A stretch of DNA of 64,000 bases from Ruminococcus sp. (GCA_017519415.1 JAFWSI010000045.1:1-64000); one strand, 5' to 3'. Positions 1 to 9,450 are shown, counted from the first letter of the stretch. Notes: a model not told the origin generated them from the sequence alone. Program-made: numbers and translations.

Positions 1-596
1 GTCTTGCCCACGCCGGGCTCGCCGATAAGGCAGGGATTGTTCTTGGTACGCCTTGAAAGTATCTGTATAACGCGGTCTATTTCCTGGTCTCTGCCTATGA
101 TGTTGTCAAGCTTGCCGTCGGCAGCCTTCTGTGAAAGATTGGTGCAGTAGCTTCCGAGGAACTTTGGCTCCTTGGTTTTCTTGTCCTTGTTCCTGCCGAA
201 AAGTCCGCCCTTTTTATCCTTGCTGTCGGAGGACTTATCGTCGCCGCGGGGACCTCCGAAAAGATCCCTCGGATCAAAGCCGCCCTTTCCGGGACTGTCC
301 TTGCCGCTGTCATTTCCGTCATCGCCGCCGCCGAACATATTGGTTATGAAATCCGGCAGGACGCCCGAACCGCCCATTTCAAAGCTGTCGCCGTCCAGCA
401 TGCCCAGCATCTGGTCGGAGAGCTGATCCAGCTCCTCGTCGGTTATGCCCAGCTTATCCATGTATTCCTTGATCTGCGGGATATTCTGCGCTCTCGCACA
501 GGAAAGGCAGAGCCCCTCGTTTTTCTTTTCATTGCCCTGAACAGAGGTGATGAACACTACCGCAGGTCTCTTCTTGCATTTACTGCACATTATCAT
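1..596 (-). CDS. ClpE-like AAA+ unfoldase, N-terminal part (runs off left edge)
   Basis: N-terminal ~198 residues of a Clp/Hsp100 ATPase; the rest lies outside the window. Residues 4-33 hold a CxxC...CxxC zinc finger (C4, C7, C30, C33), as in ClpE. A Gly/Asp/Lys-rich low-complexity linker follows (about residues 70-150). Next comes the Clp D1 entry region, with GRDQEIDRV and the Walker A segment GEPGVGKT at the window edge. ClpE-type proteins unfold substrates for ClpP; that function is family knowledge. The start was chosen at the ATG ending at 596 because AGGAGG lies 9 nt upstream; a second ATG two codons later is less well spaced. It is last in a run of minus-strand genes after the CvpA-like gene. 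I see no CtsR-type direct repeat upstream. ClpC is less likely because the zinc finger replaces the usual ClpC N domain. Confidence 0.82.
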   Translation of the reverse strand, partial: MIMCSKCKKRPAVVFITSVQGNEKKNEGLCLSCARAQNIPQIKEYMDKLGITDEELDQLSDQMLGMLDGDSFEMGGSGVLPDFITNMFGGGDDGNDSGKDSPGKGGFDPRDLFGGPRGDDKSSDSKDKKGGLFGRNKDKKTKEPKFLGSYCTNLSQKAADGKLDNIIGRDQEIDRVIQILSRRTKNNPCLIGEPGVGK

Positions 597-674
597 CAGG
601 CAGTTCCTCCTGTAAGTTGATTATACGCCGCTCCTCCGAGCACATACGGAGGAGGAAAATATCCGCTGAGCGGA

Positions 675-1568
675 TCAGAGATTTCTGACAAATTCATATA
701 CGTACTTGAATACGTAGGTATTGTCTATCGCCTCGTGGTTGAAGAACAGCATCTTGTTGCTTCCAAGCACCACGTTCAGCCGCACTATAACGGCTATGGC
801 AAACACTATCACAACGCCCTTGAATATACCTATCAGGCCGCTGAAAAATCCGCCTATAAAGCTTATCTCGGTGTGATCCTTGCTTCCTCTTGCATAGGTT
901 ACGAAGAAGGTCAGGACCAGAATGAATATCATCACGGCCAGTATTGACACCAGTCTTATCTGGCTCCTGTATGGCTCGGAAAGGTAGGTATCCACAAGGA
1001 AATCCGCAGGCGGACGCCTGTCGTCGGGATCGTCCATCTTTATCATGAACTCATAGAACGTTTCGGGATCCTCCTTGATCATTCTGGCTGCGGTCTCCGC
1101 AGAATACAGGCTCAGCTCCCTGGAGATGATATTGCTTGCGATGAGTGCATATCCCTCGTGGAGCTTTTCCTTGAAAGCGCTTTCGGTATCCACCTTTTCG
1201 GCGTTGATATTGTTGAGATACTTGTATATCTTTCCGTCGATGTCGCCCTCCTGATGGATTATATCACCGAGGGTCTTACGGTTGACATAGACATTGTATC
1301 CGAGGGTCTGGATATAGCCTGCAAGCTCCTCGGTATAGTCATAGTCCTCGAGTATCTGTCTTATTTTCTTTTTATTGCTGTTGCAGACGGTCTCGTTTAT
1401 TGAGTTCATCATACTTGCACTTATGGATAACGACAGAAAAAGTGCCAGCATATAGCCCACAAAGGACAGTGCCGCCTTGAGAAGTCCTTTCTTGACAGTT
1501 ATAAATACACATACGAGTATGGCTGCGACTACGGCCACATCGTAAAACCACCAGAACTGTACTCCCAT
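675..1568 (-). CDS. CvpA family membrane protein
   Basis: 297 residues. The N-terminus (WFYDVAVVAAILVCVFI, then KKGLLKA) matches the start of CvpA/colicin V production family proteins: a first membrane helix after an acidic residue, then a short Lys/Gly loop and a second helix. Two further hydrophobic segments lie near residues 205-225 and 240-265, separated by a large, charged extracytoplasmic-looking insert (about 60-195). CvpA proteins are membrane proteins of poorly known function, so I assign no biochemical role. The ATG start has a weak RBS; a strong GGGAGG lies about 30 nt upstream without an in-frame canonical start near it, so the N-terminus may be slightly longer. It sits 60 bp after the DUF5711 gene and 78 bp before the ClpE-like gene, so it is probably co-transcribed with both. 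Confidence 0.75.
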   Translation of the reverse strand: MGVQFWWFYDVAVVAAILVCVFITVKKGLLKAALSFVGYMLALFLSLSISASMMNSINETVCNSNKKKIRQILEDYDYTEELAGYIQTLGYNVYVNRKTLGDIIHQEGDIDGKIYKYLNNINAEKVDTESAFKEKLHEGYALIASNIISRELSLYSAETAARMIKEDPETFYEFMIKMDDPDDRRPPADFLVDTYLSEPYRSQIRLVSILAVMIFILVLTFFVTYARGSKDHTEISFIGGFFSGLIGIFKGVVIVFAIAVIVRLNVVLGSNKMLFFNHEAIDNTYVFKYVYEFVRNL

Positions 1569-1628
1569 ATTTGATCGCGTCAGTCCGAAGACTGCGCATC
1601 CTCCCTTCGTTTTTCAGATCCGTAAGGA

Positions 1629-2801
1629 TCAGCTTTCATAGTCGATACGATCTATTTTATTATAGCCCTTCAGGAAAATATGATTATCACTTCGTACAAA
1701 ACCGGTATATGAATCGCTTACGTCCGCAGTCGAGCGGAGACCGCCGCTGAAATCGTAAGCCTTTATATTGCCCTGACACATTACATATGCCAGGTCTTCG
1801 TAGATTGTTACATCGATAGATGGTTCATCCAATTCGATTATGAGAGCTTCCTTGTTTCCGCCGCTGAACAGTGCCATAACGTACTTTCTGCGGTCGTCGT
1901 TATTGACGATGACCGCGGAATATCCGCCGCTGCTGGCTCCCGCAACAAGCTCGCCGTCATAGGAATAATACGAGCTTATCTGTCCCTTGCCGTCAACATA
2001 TCCGCATGCGTCGGTACCAAGGACGAAAGCGCCCTTTTCGTAGCCGTACACATCAAGTCCAAGGGTATTGAGACCGGGAGATGTCCAGCGCTCCTTGCTC
2101 TCGCTGAAGCTGATTTCCTGAACATTTGTAACGAGCTGGCCGTTTTCAGCCGAGATGAATCCCAGCACGCAGCCTCTGCTTCCTTCAAGGAAGCTAAGGT
2201 CGCTGACCATTTCGATACATTTTCTTCCATAAATAACAGTCCCCCGTTTGTCATAAACCTCAAGCTCGCAGTTGTAATTATCGGAAGTGGTAACTGCGGC
2301 TGTATATCCCTCATCGCTGATCCTCGCAAAGAGTATCAGTCTATCGGCGAACGACTTGGTATAGAAGACCTGATCCTCGTCCTCTACGCTCAGCTCGTTA
2401 CCGCCGTTCTCATAGAGCAGCGCACGTCCGCCCGCCGCTCTCAGCACAGTGTTTGTGTAAGTATGCTGACGCCGCCTCAGCAGGTCGCCGTCAGTGTCAT
2501 AAAAGTAAGTGTTCGTATCACTGAGCACTATCATTTTCTGCCCTGTGAACGAAAGCTGATAGTCTGCTCCGCCGCTGATCTCTATCGGGAAGTTTCCCTC
2601 TGCCAGCTGTCCTGAGTTGACGATCGTCCGATACTGCTTTCCTATTCCTCTTAGCTTGTTGAACCACTTGTCGCGGGTAAAGTACAGTCCCGCGGCAGCT
2701 GCGGCTGTCAGCAGTATCAGCAGAAACCGCCGGAGCCGTTTCATTCGCTTCTTACGGTTTTTCTGATCGACGATATCATCAGCATCGTAGATCTTCGGCA
2801 C
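1629..2801 (-). CDS. DUF5711 family membrane-anchored protein
   Basis: 390 residues. A basic cytoplasmic N-terminus (KNRKKRMKRLRR) precedes one membrane helix (about 27-43), followed by a long beta-rich extracytoplasmic part with repeated Tyr/Asp/Gly strand patterns (for example TNTYFYDTDGDLL and CELEVYDKRGTVIYG), suggestive of a beta-propeller. This layout fits the DUF5711 family of Clostridia; the function is unknown. GTG start, with AAGGAGG about 7 nt upstream. It follows truA by 34 bp and precedes the CvpA-like gene, so it is probably part of the same transcript. A role at the cell envelope is inferred from topology only. Confidence 0.72.
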   Translation of the reverse strand: MPKIYDADDIVDQKNRKKRMKRLRRFLLILLTAAAAAGLYFTRDKWFNKLRGIGKQYRTIVNSGQLAEGNFPIEISGGADYQLSFTGQKMIVLSDTNTYFYDTDGDLLRRRQHTYTNTVLRAAGGRALLYENGGNELSVEDEDQVFYTKSFADRLILFARISDEGYTAAVTTSDNYNCELEVYDKRGTVIYGRKCIEMVSDLSFLEGSRGCVLGFISAENGQLVTNVQEISFSESKERWTSPGLNTLGLDVYGYEKGAFVLGTDACGYVDGKGQISSYYSYDGELVAGASSGGYSAVIVNNDDRRKYVMALFSGGNKEALIIELDEPSIDVTIYEDLAYVMCQGNIKAYDFSGGLRSTADVSDSYTGFVRSDNHIFLKGYNKIDRIDYES

Positions 2802-2835
2802 GCTGACACCTCCTTGTCTTTATCCTTATCCTGAT

Positions 2836-3597
2836 CTATATATCTCTCAGAAGCTCCTCCTCGCTGTAAAACACTCTGTTGAGGTACAGCCCGTGAGCCA
2901 TTGCCGTCCTTCCCGCTCTGAGGCGGTCCCTTGCGGCAAGGATAGCGGGAATATCATCGGGCGCTATGCGCTTTTCACTGACGTCGATAAGTGTGCCCGC
3001 CATTATCCTAATCATATTATACAGAAATCCGTTGCCTTTTACAAGCATTATCACAGAATCTCCACTTTTTTCTATTCTGAAAGAATAAATAGTCCTGACG
3101 GCGGTTGAAACATTTGTGCAGTCGGCACAAAAGGATGAAAAGTCGTGAGTGCCGACGAAATAGTCTGCCGCCCTTCTTGCGGCCTCGATGTCGAATTTTC
3201 TCCTGTAATGCAGCATAAGATCGGCTGCAAAGGGGTTCTTCGACTCGCTGCAGTGCATCTTGTAGACATACTCCTTGCCCTTGCAGTCGAAACGCGCATG
3301 GAAATCCGGAGGAGCGTCCTCACAGCTGAGAATGGATATATCGTCGGGAAGCTCGCCGTTCACTCCGCGGCAGAAGCCGAGGCAGCTTATGGTGCTGGTC
3401 GTCTTCACGTTGAAGCAGAACATATTGGCGTGTACTCCCGTATCCGTCCTTGAACAGCCGATGACCGAAACAGGCTCGTTAAGCACCTTTGAGAGCTTTG
3501 TCTCCAGCACCTCCTGCACCGTCAGGGCATTGCTCTGACGCTGGAAGCCGTGGTACTTAGTTCCCCTGTACGCTGCCGTTACCTTCAGATTTCTCAT
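2836..3597 (-). CDS. truA: tRNA pseudouridine(38-40) synthase TruA
   Basis: 253 residues. Converts U38-U40 in the tRNA anticodon arm to pseudouridine. The family signature with the catalytic Asp is present as GCSRTDTGVHA, as is the N-terminal YRGTKYHGFQRQ motif, and the length is normal for the family. The open frame extends 15 codons further upstream, but the ATG ending at 3597 was chosen because AAGGAG sits 7 nt before it and the protein then begins like other TruA proteins. With this start the gene overlaps the end of the YfhO gene by 41 bp, which implies translational coupling. Assignment is secure. Confidence 0.95.
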   Translation of the reverse strand: MRNLKVTAAYRGTKYHGFQRQSNALTVQEVLETKLSKVLNEPVSVIGCSRTDTGVHANMFCFNVKTTSTISCLGFCRGVNGELPDDISILSCEDAPPDFHARFDCKGKEYVYKMHCSESKNPFAADLMLHYRRKFDIEAARRAADYFVGTHDFSSFCADCTNVSTAVRTIYSFRIEKSGDSVIMLVKGNGFLYNMIRIMAGTLIDVSEKRIAPDDIPAILAARDRLRAGRTAMAHGLYLNRVFYSEEELLRDI

Positions 3598-6451
3598 CTT
3601 CAGACTCCTTACCGTCATAGAGTATTTTTTCCGACTCCTCAACTCTGCCGATATAATCCTCTACTCTCGGCTCGCTGAACTGGTCGTATATCTCGGCCTT
3701 ATTTTCATAAGGATAAGGAACAGATCCGTCTGCGGCTGCTTCTTCAGCCGCCCCGCTGCCCGCGGCAGCCCTGCGCAGCTTTCTGCGCTTTCTCTCGCAG
3801 TATATCACAAGCAGCATGAGTGCAAGGAATACTGCCGACATGGTAACTCCCAGAACAAAGCCCTCGGGAGTGTATTTTATCTCTATACTATGCTCTCCGC
3901 TGCCGACCCTTACTCCCAGCATGGCCTGGAGCACGGTGAAGGTCTCGGCCTTTTCGCCGTCAATGTACACCTTCCAGCCGCTCTCATAGGGAATGGACAG
4001 GAACAGCACTCCGTCCTCCTTTGCGTTCACGGTGCCGCATATCCTGCGGTCGCTGAAGCTGCTTATCTGAAGCTGCTCGTCGGCAAGAGCCTCGTAGGCC
4101 TTTTCAAAGGTCTCGGTATTCAGGCCGTAGATCATCAGCTTGAAGTTGCCTGTCTGATGATCGGGATTGGAGGTAATGAGGACTCTTGATACGCTGCCCG
4201 CCTGACCGTTGCCCATGGTGAATACTATGGGGTAGCTGTCTATGAGCTTGCCCGAATCCACGGGCTCGTCGTCGCAGGTTATATCGAGGGTATCGCAGGT
4301 GCCTCCCATGCCGTTGGCATAGCCGTAAAGGTAGCTGCCGTCGGTGCAGTCGAAGGTATAAGCGGCGCTTCCCGTCGAATTGTCCGAATTGTTGGTAAAT
4401 GTATAGTTGCCGTAGCCGTTCTTGGTGACGTCAAGTCCGAAATATTCCACCAGCGAGACGGGCTGCGGAACGAAGAGCTTGTCCTCAATGCCCGTAGCGC
4501 GGCGTATGAGGTCGTTCTGATACTCAAAGGGATTTGCTCCCCCGTTATCCTCTATTTCGAGGATATTCTCCTTCATCATGAAGCCGAGAGACAGAGGACG
4601 GGTGTTCCTGTAAAGATACACCGAGCCCGAGCTGAAGCTCTCGTCCATTACCCATTTCTCGGAATTGAGCTGGCCGTTCTTCTTGATGAGGTACTTTATT
4701 CCCAGCAGAGCGTTGACTACGGGTGTTGATGTCCTGTAGTAGTACCTGTTTCCCGCCTCCGAGGCATAGAGTCCCAGGCGCTTGAACATTGTCGTCACGG
4801 CAACGTTGGCAGATGATGAGAACTGTGATACGCCGTAGTAGCCGTACAGAGCGCTGTCGTTAAGGGTGTATGTGTACGCCATTTCGGCGCGGTAGAATTT
4901 GTCGCTGTCGTTCTTTCTCATGTGGTCAAGAATCTCGGCTACCTCCTCGTGCTGTGCGGGATAATCGCTGTAGCCCGTGGTATCGACTGTCCTTACGCCT
5001 GTCTGGGCGTTGCTGATGAACTCGGTGAACACCGCTGCGGAAAGGGCGAAGGTCATGAGAACGTTGCGTGCCCTCGCGGTCTTGAAGGGGAATATCTTCA
5101 CCGCTATGAAGATGAACCAGAAGGCTGCCGAGATTATCACGGAGCCCTTGAGAGCCTTGGTGATCTTGAACTCGTCACCCTTGGAGACATAGTTGAGCAC
5201 AACTACTGCCGCAGGCGCAAGGAGCATCAGCACCAGCTGATATATCTTTATTCCCCTGGACAGTATTATATCATAAGCCCTGAAAGCCGCCGCCGCCAGC
5301 ACAAAGCTGAATATGAAAGCAAAGCGGTAGGGTATCTGATTGGTGAAATGGAAGCCGTGCCATACGAAGTTGAGGATATTCATATTGCAGCTCACGGCGA
5401 TTATCGCCAGCATGAGCAGCGTCGAGAGCTTCTCCCTTATCTTTATGCCGAAGGAGAAGAGATATACTCCGAAGAGGAGCACCGCCAGCATTCCGCAGGC
5501 GAAATTGGGAAGTCCGTCCACCTTGGTAGGCGGATTGTAGGAGAGCATATTTGCGAATATGTCCGTCCACTTCTCGTAGAATATCACATTTTCCGGCATG
5601 GTGTTGTTGGCGCTGTAGGTGAGCTGGAGCCCGAAGTACGCGGGCAGCAGCATGAACGCGCCGAGGCCTACGCCGAGAACGGCGGATCTCATCATCAGGA
5701 AAAGCTTCCTGAACCAGTCCTTTATGCCTCTGCATTCCAGTATGCTCGCCGAAGCAAACATGAATACCGAGAATATGCAGGTGAAATATCCCACATAGTA
5801 ATTGGCTACCAGCGAAAGCATGAGAGTTATCGTGAAGAGCTTCCACTTTCCCTCACGGCACAGCATGACTATACCCATCATTACCAGCGGGAAAAGCGCC
5901 ACTGTGTCGAACCACATGACGTTCCAGTAATAGCCGAGAGTATAGCTGCTCAGGGCATACATCACCGAGAACATACACAGGGAGAAGTCCTTTCTGCCGT
6001 AGGTATAGCGCAGGAAGGTGCTGAAGAAAGCTCCCGCGAAGCCTATCTTCGCTGCAAGTATGAAGGTCAGGGCGTCCCTCTCATAGCCGTCCCTGAAGAA
6101 TACGGACAGCCAGTTCAGGGGACTTGCCGCATAGTAGGATATGAGCGACAGGAAATTGGTTCCCATGCCGTTCTCCCATGAATACAGGAAGGAGCCTCCG
6201 TTCATCAGCTTTTCGCGGACTACCCTGAAAAAGGGATAGTACTGATGCCAGAGATCCACAACGAGTATCTGCCTGTCGCCGAAGGGGTGTATCCCGTAAT
6301 AGCCGAAGGCATATACCATTATTGCAAAGGGGATCAGGAATGAGAGCAGGAAGTAAAGTACTCCCTTCTCATAAAGTATCCCATAGAATTTTCCTTTTCT
6401 GAACCGCTCGCTCCTTGTATGGGCGGCGGCTCGCTTTTCTTCTTTTTCCAT
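3557..6451 (-). CDS. YfhO family membrane protein (putative GT-C type glycosyltransferase)
   Basis: 964 residues. A short charged N-terminus is followed by about a dozen hydrophobic helices up to roughly residue 470, a large extracytoplasmic beta-rich domain (about 480-880) containing GWKVYIDGE, a last membrane helix near 885-905 and an acidic C-terminal tail. WHQYYPFFRV in the first external loop and the C-terminal topology match YfhO proteins, which are multi-pass membrane proteins linked to glycosylation of envelope polymers (family knowledge from Bacilli). The substrate is not readable from the sequence. It lies 23 bp after ecfT and overlaps truA. Confidence 0.8.
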   Translation of the reverse strand: MEKEEKRAAAHTRSERFRKGKFYGILYEKGVLYFLLSFLIPFAIMVYAFGYYGIHPFGDRQILVVDLWHQYYPFFRVVREKLMNGGSFLYSWENGMGTNFLSLISYYAASPLNWLSVFFRDGYERDALTFILAAKIGFAGAFFSTFLRYTYGRKDFSLCMFSVMYALSSYTLGYYWNVMWFDTVALFPLVMMGIVMLCREGKWKLFTITLMLSLVANYYVGYFTCIFSVFMFASASILECRGIKDWFRKLFLMMRSAVLGVGLGAFMLLPAYFGLQLTYSANNTMPENVIFYEKWTDIFANMLSYNPPTKVDGLPNFACGMLAVLLFGVYLFSFGIKIREKLSTLLMLAIIAVSCNMNILNFVWHGFHFTNQIPYRFAFIFSFVLAAAAFRAYDIILSRGIKIYQLVLMLLAPAAVVVLNYVSKGDEFKITKALKGSVIISAAFWFIFIAVKIFPFKTARARNVLMTFALSAAVFTEFISNAQTGVRTVDTTGYSDYPAQHEEVAEILDHMRKNDSDKFYRAEMAYTYTLNDSALYGYYGVSQFSSSANVAVTTMFKRLGLYASEAGNRYYYRTSTPVVNALLGIKYLIKKNGQLNSEKWVMDESFSSGSVYLYRNTRPLSLGFMMKENILEIEDNGGANPFEYQNDLIRRATGIEDKLFVPQPVSLVEYFGLDVTKNGYGNYTFTNNSDNSTGSAAYTFDCTDGSYLYGYANGMGGTCDTLDITCDDEPVDSGKLIDSYPIVFTMGNGQAGSVSRVLITSNPDHQTGNFKLMIYGLNTETFEKAYEALADEQLQISSFSDRRICGTVNAKEDGVLFLSIPYESGWKVYIDGEKAETFTVLQAMLGVRVGSGEHSIEIKYTPEGFVLGVTMSAVFLALMLLVIYCERKRRKLRRAAAGSGAAEEAAADGSVPYPYENKAEIYDQFSEPRVEDYIGRVEESEKILYDGKESEDEKSEGNGSVQGN

Positions 6452-6474
6452 TTATTCCCTCTCTTTTGTTTTTC

Positions 6475-7278
6475 TCAGAAAAGCCTGCCAAGCACGATAA
6501 CGGCTGCGAGGAAAAGCACCGTTACCGCAAGAGCTGTATAATCTCTCGGAGCGGATCTGAGCTGTCTGAGTCTTGTTCTGCCCTCGCCGCCGTGATAGCA
6601 GCGACACTCCATAGCAGTCGCCAGCTCGTCTGCCCGTCTGAAGGCGGAGATGAACAGCGGCACCAGTATGGATATGAGGTTCTTTGCTCTCGTCGTGAAG
6701 CTGCCTGTATCTATTTCAGCTCCGCGGGCCTTCTGTGCGGACATTATCTTGTCCGTTTCCTCGATGAGAGTGGGGATGAATCTGAGTGCTATCGACATCA
6801 TCATCGCCAGCTCGTGTACGGGGAATTTTATCTTTCTCAGCGGCGAGAGCAGCCGCTCGATAGCGTCGGTAAGGGTTATGGGCGAGGTGGTATAGGTCAG
6901 CAGGGAGCTTCCCATGATGAGGAGAACTATCCTTATGACCATGAATACGCTGGTATTCAGACCGCCGTCGGTTATCTTTATGAATTTCCACTGCCACAGC
7001 ACGTCCCCCGAATTCATGAACATCAGGTTTATGGCGGCTGTTATGATAAGGAAGGGCAGCAGGGGCTTCACGCTCCTCAGGAACATTTTCAGAGGTATGC
7101 GCGAGAGCAGTATGGCTCCGAAGGTATATACGGCGCCCACGCCGAGGCATATATAGTTGTCGCCCGTGAACAGCATGACTATATAGAGTATGGTCATTAC
7201 TATCTTGAAGCGGGGATCCAGCCTGTGGATTATGCTGTCTCCCGGGAAGTACTGTCCGATTGTGATGTCTCTCAGCAT
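6475..7278 (-). CDS. ecfT: Energy-coupling factor transporter transmembrane subunit EcfT
   Basis: 267 residues. Integral membrane scaffold that joins an S component to the two EcfA ATPases in group II ECF vitamin and metal transporters. The N-terminus (QYFPGDSIIHRLDPRFK) and the two Ala-Arg-Gly type coupling motifs of EcfT (SAQKARGAEID near residue 185 and MECRCYHGGEGRTRL near 220) are present. The second has CRCYHGG, a variant of the usual AR(C/G)Y. Several hydrophobic helices lie between. The ATG overlaps the stop of ecfA2 by 1 nt (TGATG). No S component is encoded in this window, so the module probably serves several S proteins encoded elsewhere. Confidence 0.92.
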   Translation of the reverse strand: MLRDITIGQYFPGDSIIHRLDPRFKIVMTILYIVMLFTGDNYICLGVGAVYTFGAILLSRIPLKMFLRSVKPLLPFLIITAAINLMFMNSGDVLWQWKFIKITDGGLNTSVFMVIRIVLLIMGSSLLTYTTSPITLTDAIERLLSPLRKIKFPVHELAMMMSIALRFIPTLIEETDKIMSAQKARGAEIDTGSFTTRAKNLISILVPLFISAFRRADELATAMECRCYHGGEGRTRLRQLRSAPRDYTALAVTVLFLAAVIVLGRLF

Positions 7279-8141
7279 CAGCGTACCTCCCTTTCAGCAA
7301 GCTGCCGCAGCAGCAGGTCCCGGGCATAGCCCACCGTAAAGACCTCCTTGCCGAAGTCCAGCCCTCTGCGTCTGAGCTCTCCGAACACCTTTGTTATCTG
7401 GGGTACGTCAAGACCTATCTGCGAGATCTCGTCGGCTCTTGCGAAAACCTTTACCGTTTCGTCATAGCAGAAGAGCTTAGCCCTGCTCATTACCAGTATC
7501 TTGTCCGCAAAGGAGGCTATGTCCTCCATGCTGTGGGAAACGATGAGGATAGTATTCTTTGTGCGCTCGTGATAGTGCCTGATGTGATCGAGTATCTTGT
7601 CCCTGCCCGCAGGATCCAGTCCCGCGGTAGGCTCGTCAAGTATGAGCACTCTCGGCTCCATGGCCATTACGCCCGCGATAGCCACGCGGCGCTTCTGTCC
7701 GCCTGAGAGCTCGAAGGGAGAGCGCTCCAGCAGCTCCTCCGAAAGGCCTATGTCATGGGCGGTCTCATATACGCGGCGCTTTATCTCCGCCTCGTCCAGT
7801 CCCATATTCTTAGGGCCGAAGGCGATGTCCCTGTAGACGGTCTCCTCGAATATCTGATACTCGGGATACTGGAACACAAGTCCCACCCTGAAGCGGACGT
7901 CCCGTATCTTTTCCTTATTCTCCCATATATCCTTTCCGTCAAGGAGCACCTTGCCCGAGGTGGGCCTGAGCAGTCCGTTGAAGTGCTGGATGAGGGTGGA
8001 TTTGCCGGAGCCTGTGTGCCCCATGACTCCTATCATCTCGCCCTCTTCTATTTTCAGGCTCACATGATCCACAGCAGTCTTTTCAAAGGGAGTTCCCACG
8101 CTGTAGGTGTATGTGAGCTCCTGTGTTTCAAGGATAGCCAA
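7278..8141 (-). CDS. ecfA2: ECF transporter ATPase EcfA2
   Basis: 287 residues. ABC-type ATPase of the energy-coupling factor module. Walker A GHTGSGKST, Q-loop VFQYPEYQIF, signature LSGGQKRRVAIAGVMAMEP, Walker B RVLILDEPTAGLD and the switch His in IVSHSMEDIA are all visible. YPEYQIFEETV after the Q-loop is typical of the A2 partner. It is the middle gene of ecfA1-ecfA2-ecfT and overlaps ecfT by 1 nt. The 75-bp gap to ecfA1 holds no gene that I can see. Confidence 0.94.
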   Translation of the reverse strand: MAILETQELTYTYSVGTPFEKTAVDHVSLKIEEGEMIGVMGHTGSGKSTLIQHFNGLLRPTSGKVLLDGKDIWENKEKIRDVRFRVGLVFQYPEYQIFEETVYRDIAFGPKNMGLDEAEIKRRVYETAHDIGLSEELLERSPFELSGGQKRRVAIAGVMAMEPRVLILDEPTAGLDPAGRDKILDHIRHYHERTKNTILIVSHSMEDIASFADKILVMSRAKLFCYDETVKVFARADEISQIGLDVPQITKVFGELRRRGLDFGKEVFTVGYARDLLLRQLAEREVR

Positions 8142-8216
8142 TTCTATTCTCCTTTTCTTTATCTGTTAACAGCCGGCGGCAAAAACGATGCTGCCTGCAC
8201 CTTCCCGTGTGAACCC

Positions 8217-9068
8217 TCAGCCGCCGAACAGCCTTTCTATTGCCGCAACGCATTCCTCCTCCGAGATTATCTCGTGAGATATGTCGCAGCCCGCCCTGCG
8301 GAGCTCCCATGCCAGCTCTGTAACCTGAGGTACGTCAAGTCCGATAGCCTTGAGCTTCTCCACCTGTGAGAAGACCTTCTCGGGAACGTTGTCAAGGACT
8401 ATCCTGCCCTTGTCCATGACCACCACGCGGTCGCAGTCCGCAGCCTCGTCCATATAATGGGTTATGAGGACTATGGTTATGCCCTGCTCGCGGTTCATGC
8501 GGTGTATGGTGGCAAGTACCTCCTTGCGCCCCTGCGGGTCAAGCATGGCTGTTGGCTCGTCGAGTATTATGCACTTCGGCTGCATGGCGATTATGCCTGC
8601 GATAGCCACTCTCTGCTTCTGTCCGCCAGAGAGCTGGCTGGGCGAGTGGAGCCTGTAATCGTACATACCCACGGCTTTCAGGCTCTCGTCAACTCTCCTG
8701 CGCATCTCCTCATAGGGTACGCCGAGGTTTTCAAGGGCAAATGCCACGTCCTCCTCTACTATGGAGGAAACTATCTGATTGTCGGGGTTCTGGAACACCA
8801 TTCCCGCACGCTGACGGAGCTCGAAAAGTCTGTCCTCGTCCTTTGTGTCTATGCCGTCCACCGTTACCGTACCCTCGGTAGGGAGCAGTATGGCGTTCAG
8901 ATGCTTTGCAAGGGTGGATTTTCCGCAGCCGTTGTGCCCAAGCACCGCTACGAACTCCCCCTTCTTTATGTCAAGGTCTATGCCCCTGAGCACCTCCACG
9001 GGCTTCTTTTCCCCGTCGTCGGCGTCATAGGCAAAGTGCAGACCTTTTATTTCGATTATATTTTCCAT
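8217..9068 (-). CDS. ecfA1: ECF transporter ATPase EcfA1
   Basis: 283 residues. Partner ATPase of EcfA2. Walker [11 protein letters not shown]-loop [20 protein letters not shown] (hallmark of the A1 type), signature [19 protein letters not shown], Walker [14 protein letters not shown] and switch His in LITHYMDEA are all present. The C-terminal domain ends in [12 protein letters not shown]. It starts at an ATG with AAAGGA just upstream, 8 bp after the DUF6440 gene. It is the first gene of the ecf module and is probably preceded in the transcript by DUF6440. Confidence 0.94.
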   Translation of the reverse strand: MENIIEIKGLHFAYDADDGEKKPVEVLRGIDLDIKKGEFVAVLGHNGCGKSTLAKHLNAILLPTEGTVTVDGIDTKDEDRLFELRQRAGMVFQNPDNQIVSSIVEEDVAFALENLGVPYEEMRRRVDESLKAVGMYDYRLHSPSQLSGGQKQRVAIAGIIAMQPKCIILDEPTAMLDPQGRKEVLATIHRMNREQGITIVLITHYMDEAADCDRVVVMDKGRIVLDNVPEKVFSQVEKLKAIGLDVPQVTELAWELRRAGCDISHEIISEEECVAAIERLFGG

Positions 9069-9076
9069 ATTTTCCT

Positions 9077-9277
9077 TTATTTCTTCAATGCTTTTATCTC
9101 GTCAGGGGACGAGACCACAGGTTTGCCGTCCTTGTCAAGCATTACCGTAAGACCGCCTGTATTTGTCCATGCGTGATACATATAATTTACCCCTGTTACA
9201 GTATCAACAAGTATTTCGGGCGATCTTAATGCGGTTCTCTGACTGTATATCCTTACAAATCTTTCTTCTTTTCCCAT
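9077..9277 (-). CDS. Small DUF6440 family protein
   Basis: 66 residues. The core [12 protein letters not shown]...[15 protein letters not shown] matches the DUF6440 family of small Firmicutes proteins of unknown function. ATAGGAG precedes the ATG. It lies 8 bp upstream of ecfA1, so it probably shares its transcript. No signal peptide or membrane helix. The family assignment is from memory of the motif. Confidence 0.72.
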   Translation of the reverse strand: MGKEERFVRIYSQRTALRSPEILVDTVTGVNYMYHAWTNTGGLTVMLDKDGKPVVSSPDEIKALKK

Positions 9278-9310
9278 TTTTGTTCTCCTATATCATAAAA
9301 ACATTGTTTC

Positions 9311-9450
9311 GGACGCCCAATATTCGTCCCTACAATTGATACATAATATCATTTCATCATTCTCGGGAGCCCGATGGCGGGCTCCCCTACAGTTGGTCAT
9401 TTAAAATTACATCGTTACTCTCGGGCGAACACTGTTCGCCCCTACATATC
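9311..9450. repeat. Three intergenic hairpin repeats with CTACA edge
   Basis: Three short inverted repeats lie in the gene-free stretch 9278-9527. Stem 9311-9315/9325-9329 (GGACG) is followed by CTACAATTG. Stem 9365-9373/9378-9386 (GGGAGCCCG) is followed by CTACAGTTGG. Stem 9423-9430/9434-9441 (GGGCGAAC) is followed by CTACATA. The stems differ in sequence but remain paired, while the edge is conserved. Similar units occur at 19177, 19562, 31920, 42164 and 62845-63028. None of these three has a U-tract on either side, so they are not obvious terminators. Nothing else is evident in this stretch. Confidence 0.8.

Noticed and set aside
3598..3642. Longer TruA N-terminus
   Set aside because: The extra 15 codons have no RBS at their start, and the internal ATG has AAGGAG at 7 nt and the conserved TruA beginning.
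4922..6181. 419-codon open frame on the plus strand opposite the YfhO gene
   Set aside because: It is antisense to a clear membrane protein, has no RBS, is rich in Tyr, His and Arg from reversed codons and resembles no protein family. The same holds for the long antisense frames at 20605-22023, 29787-31115 and 43952-45637.
9311..9450. CRISPR-like spacing of repeats (about 55-60 bp apart)
   Set aside because: The repeated units are self-pairing hairpins with different stems, only three copies, and no cas genes are near. The cluster at 62845-63028 was rejected for the same reason.
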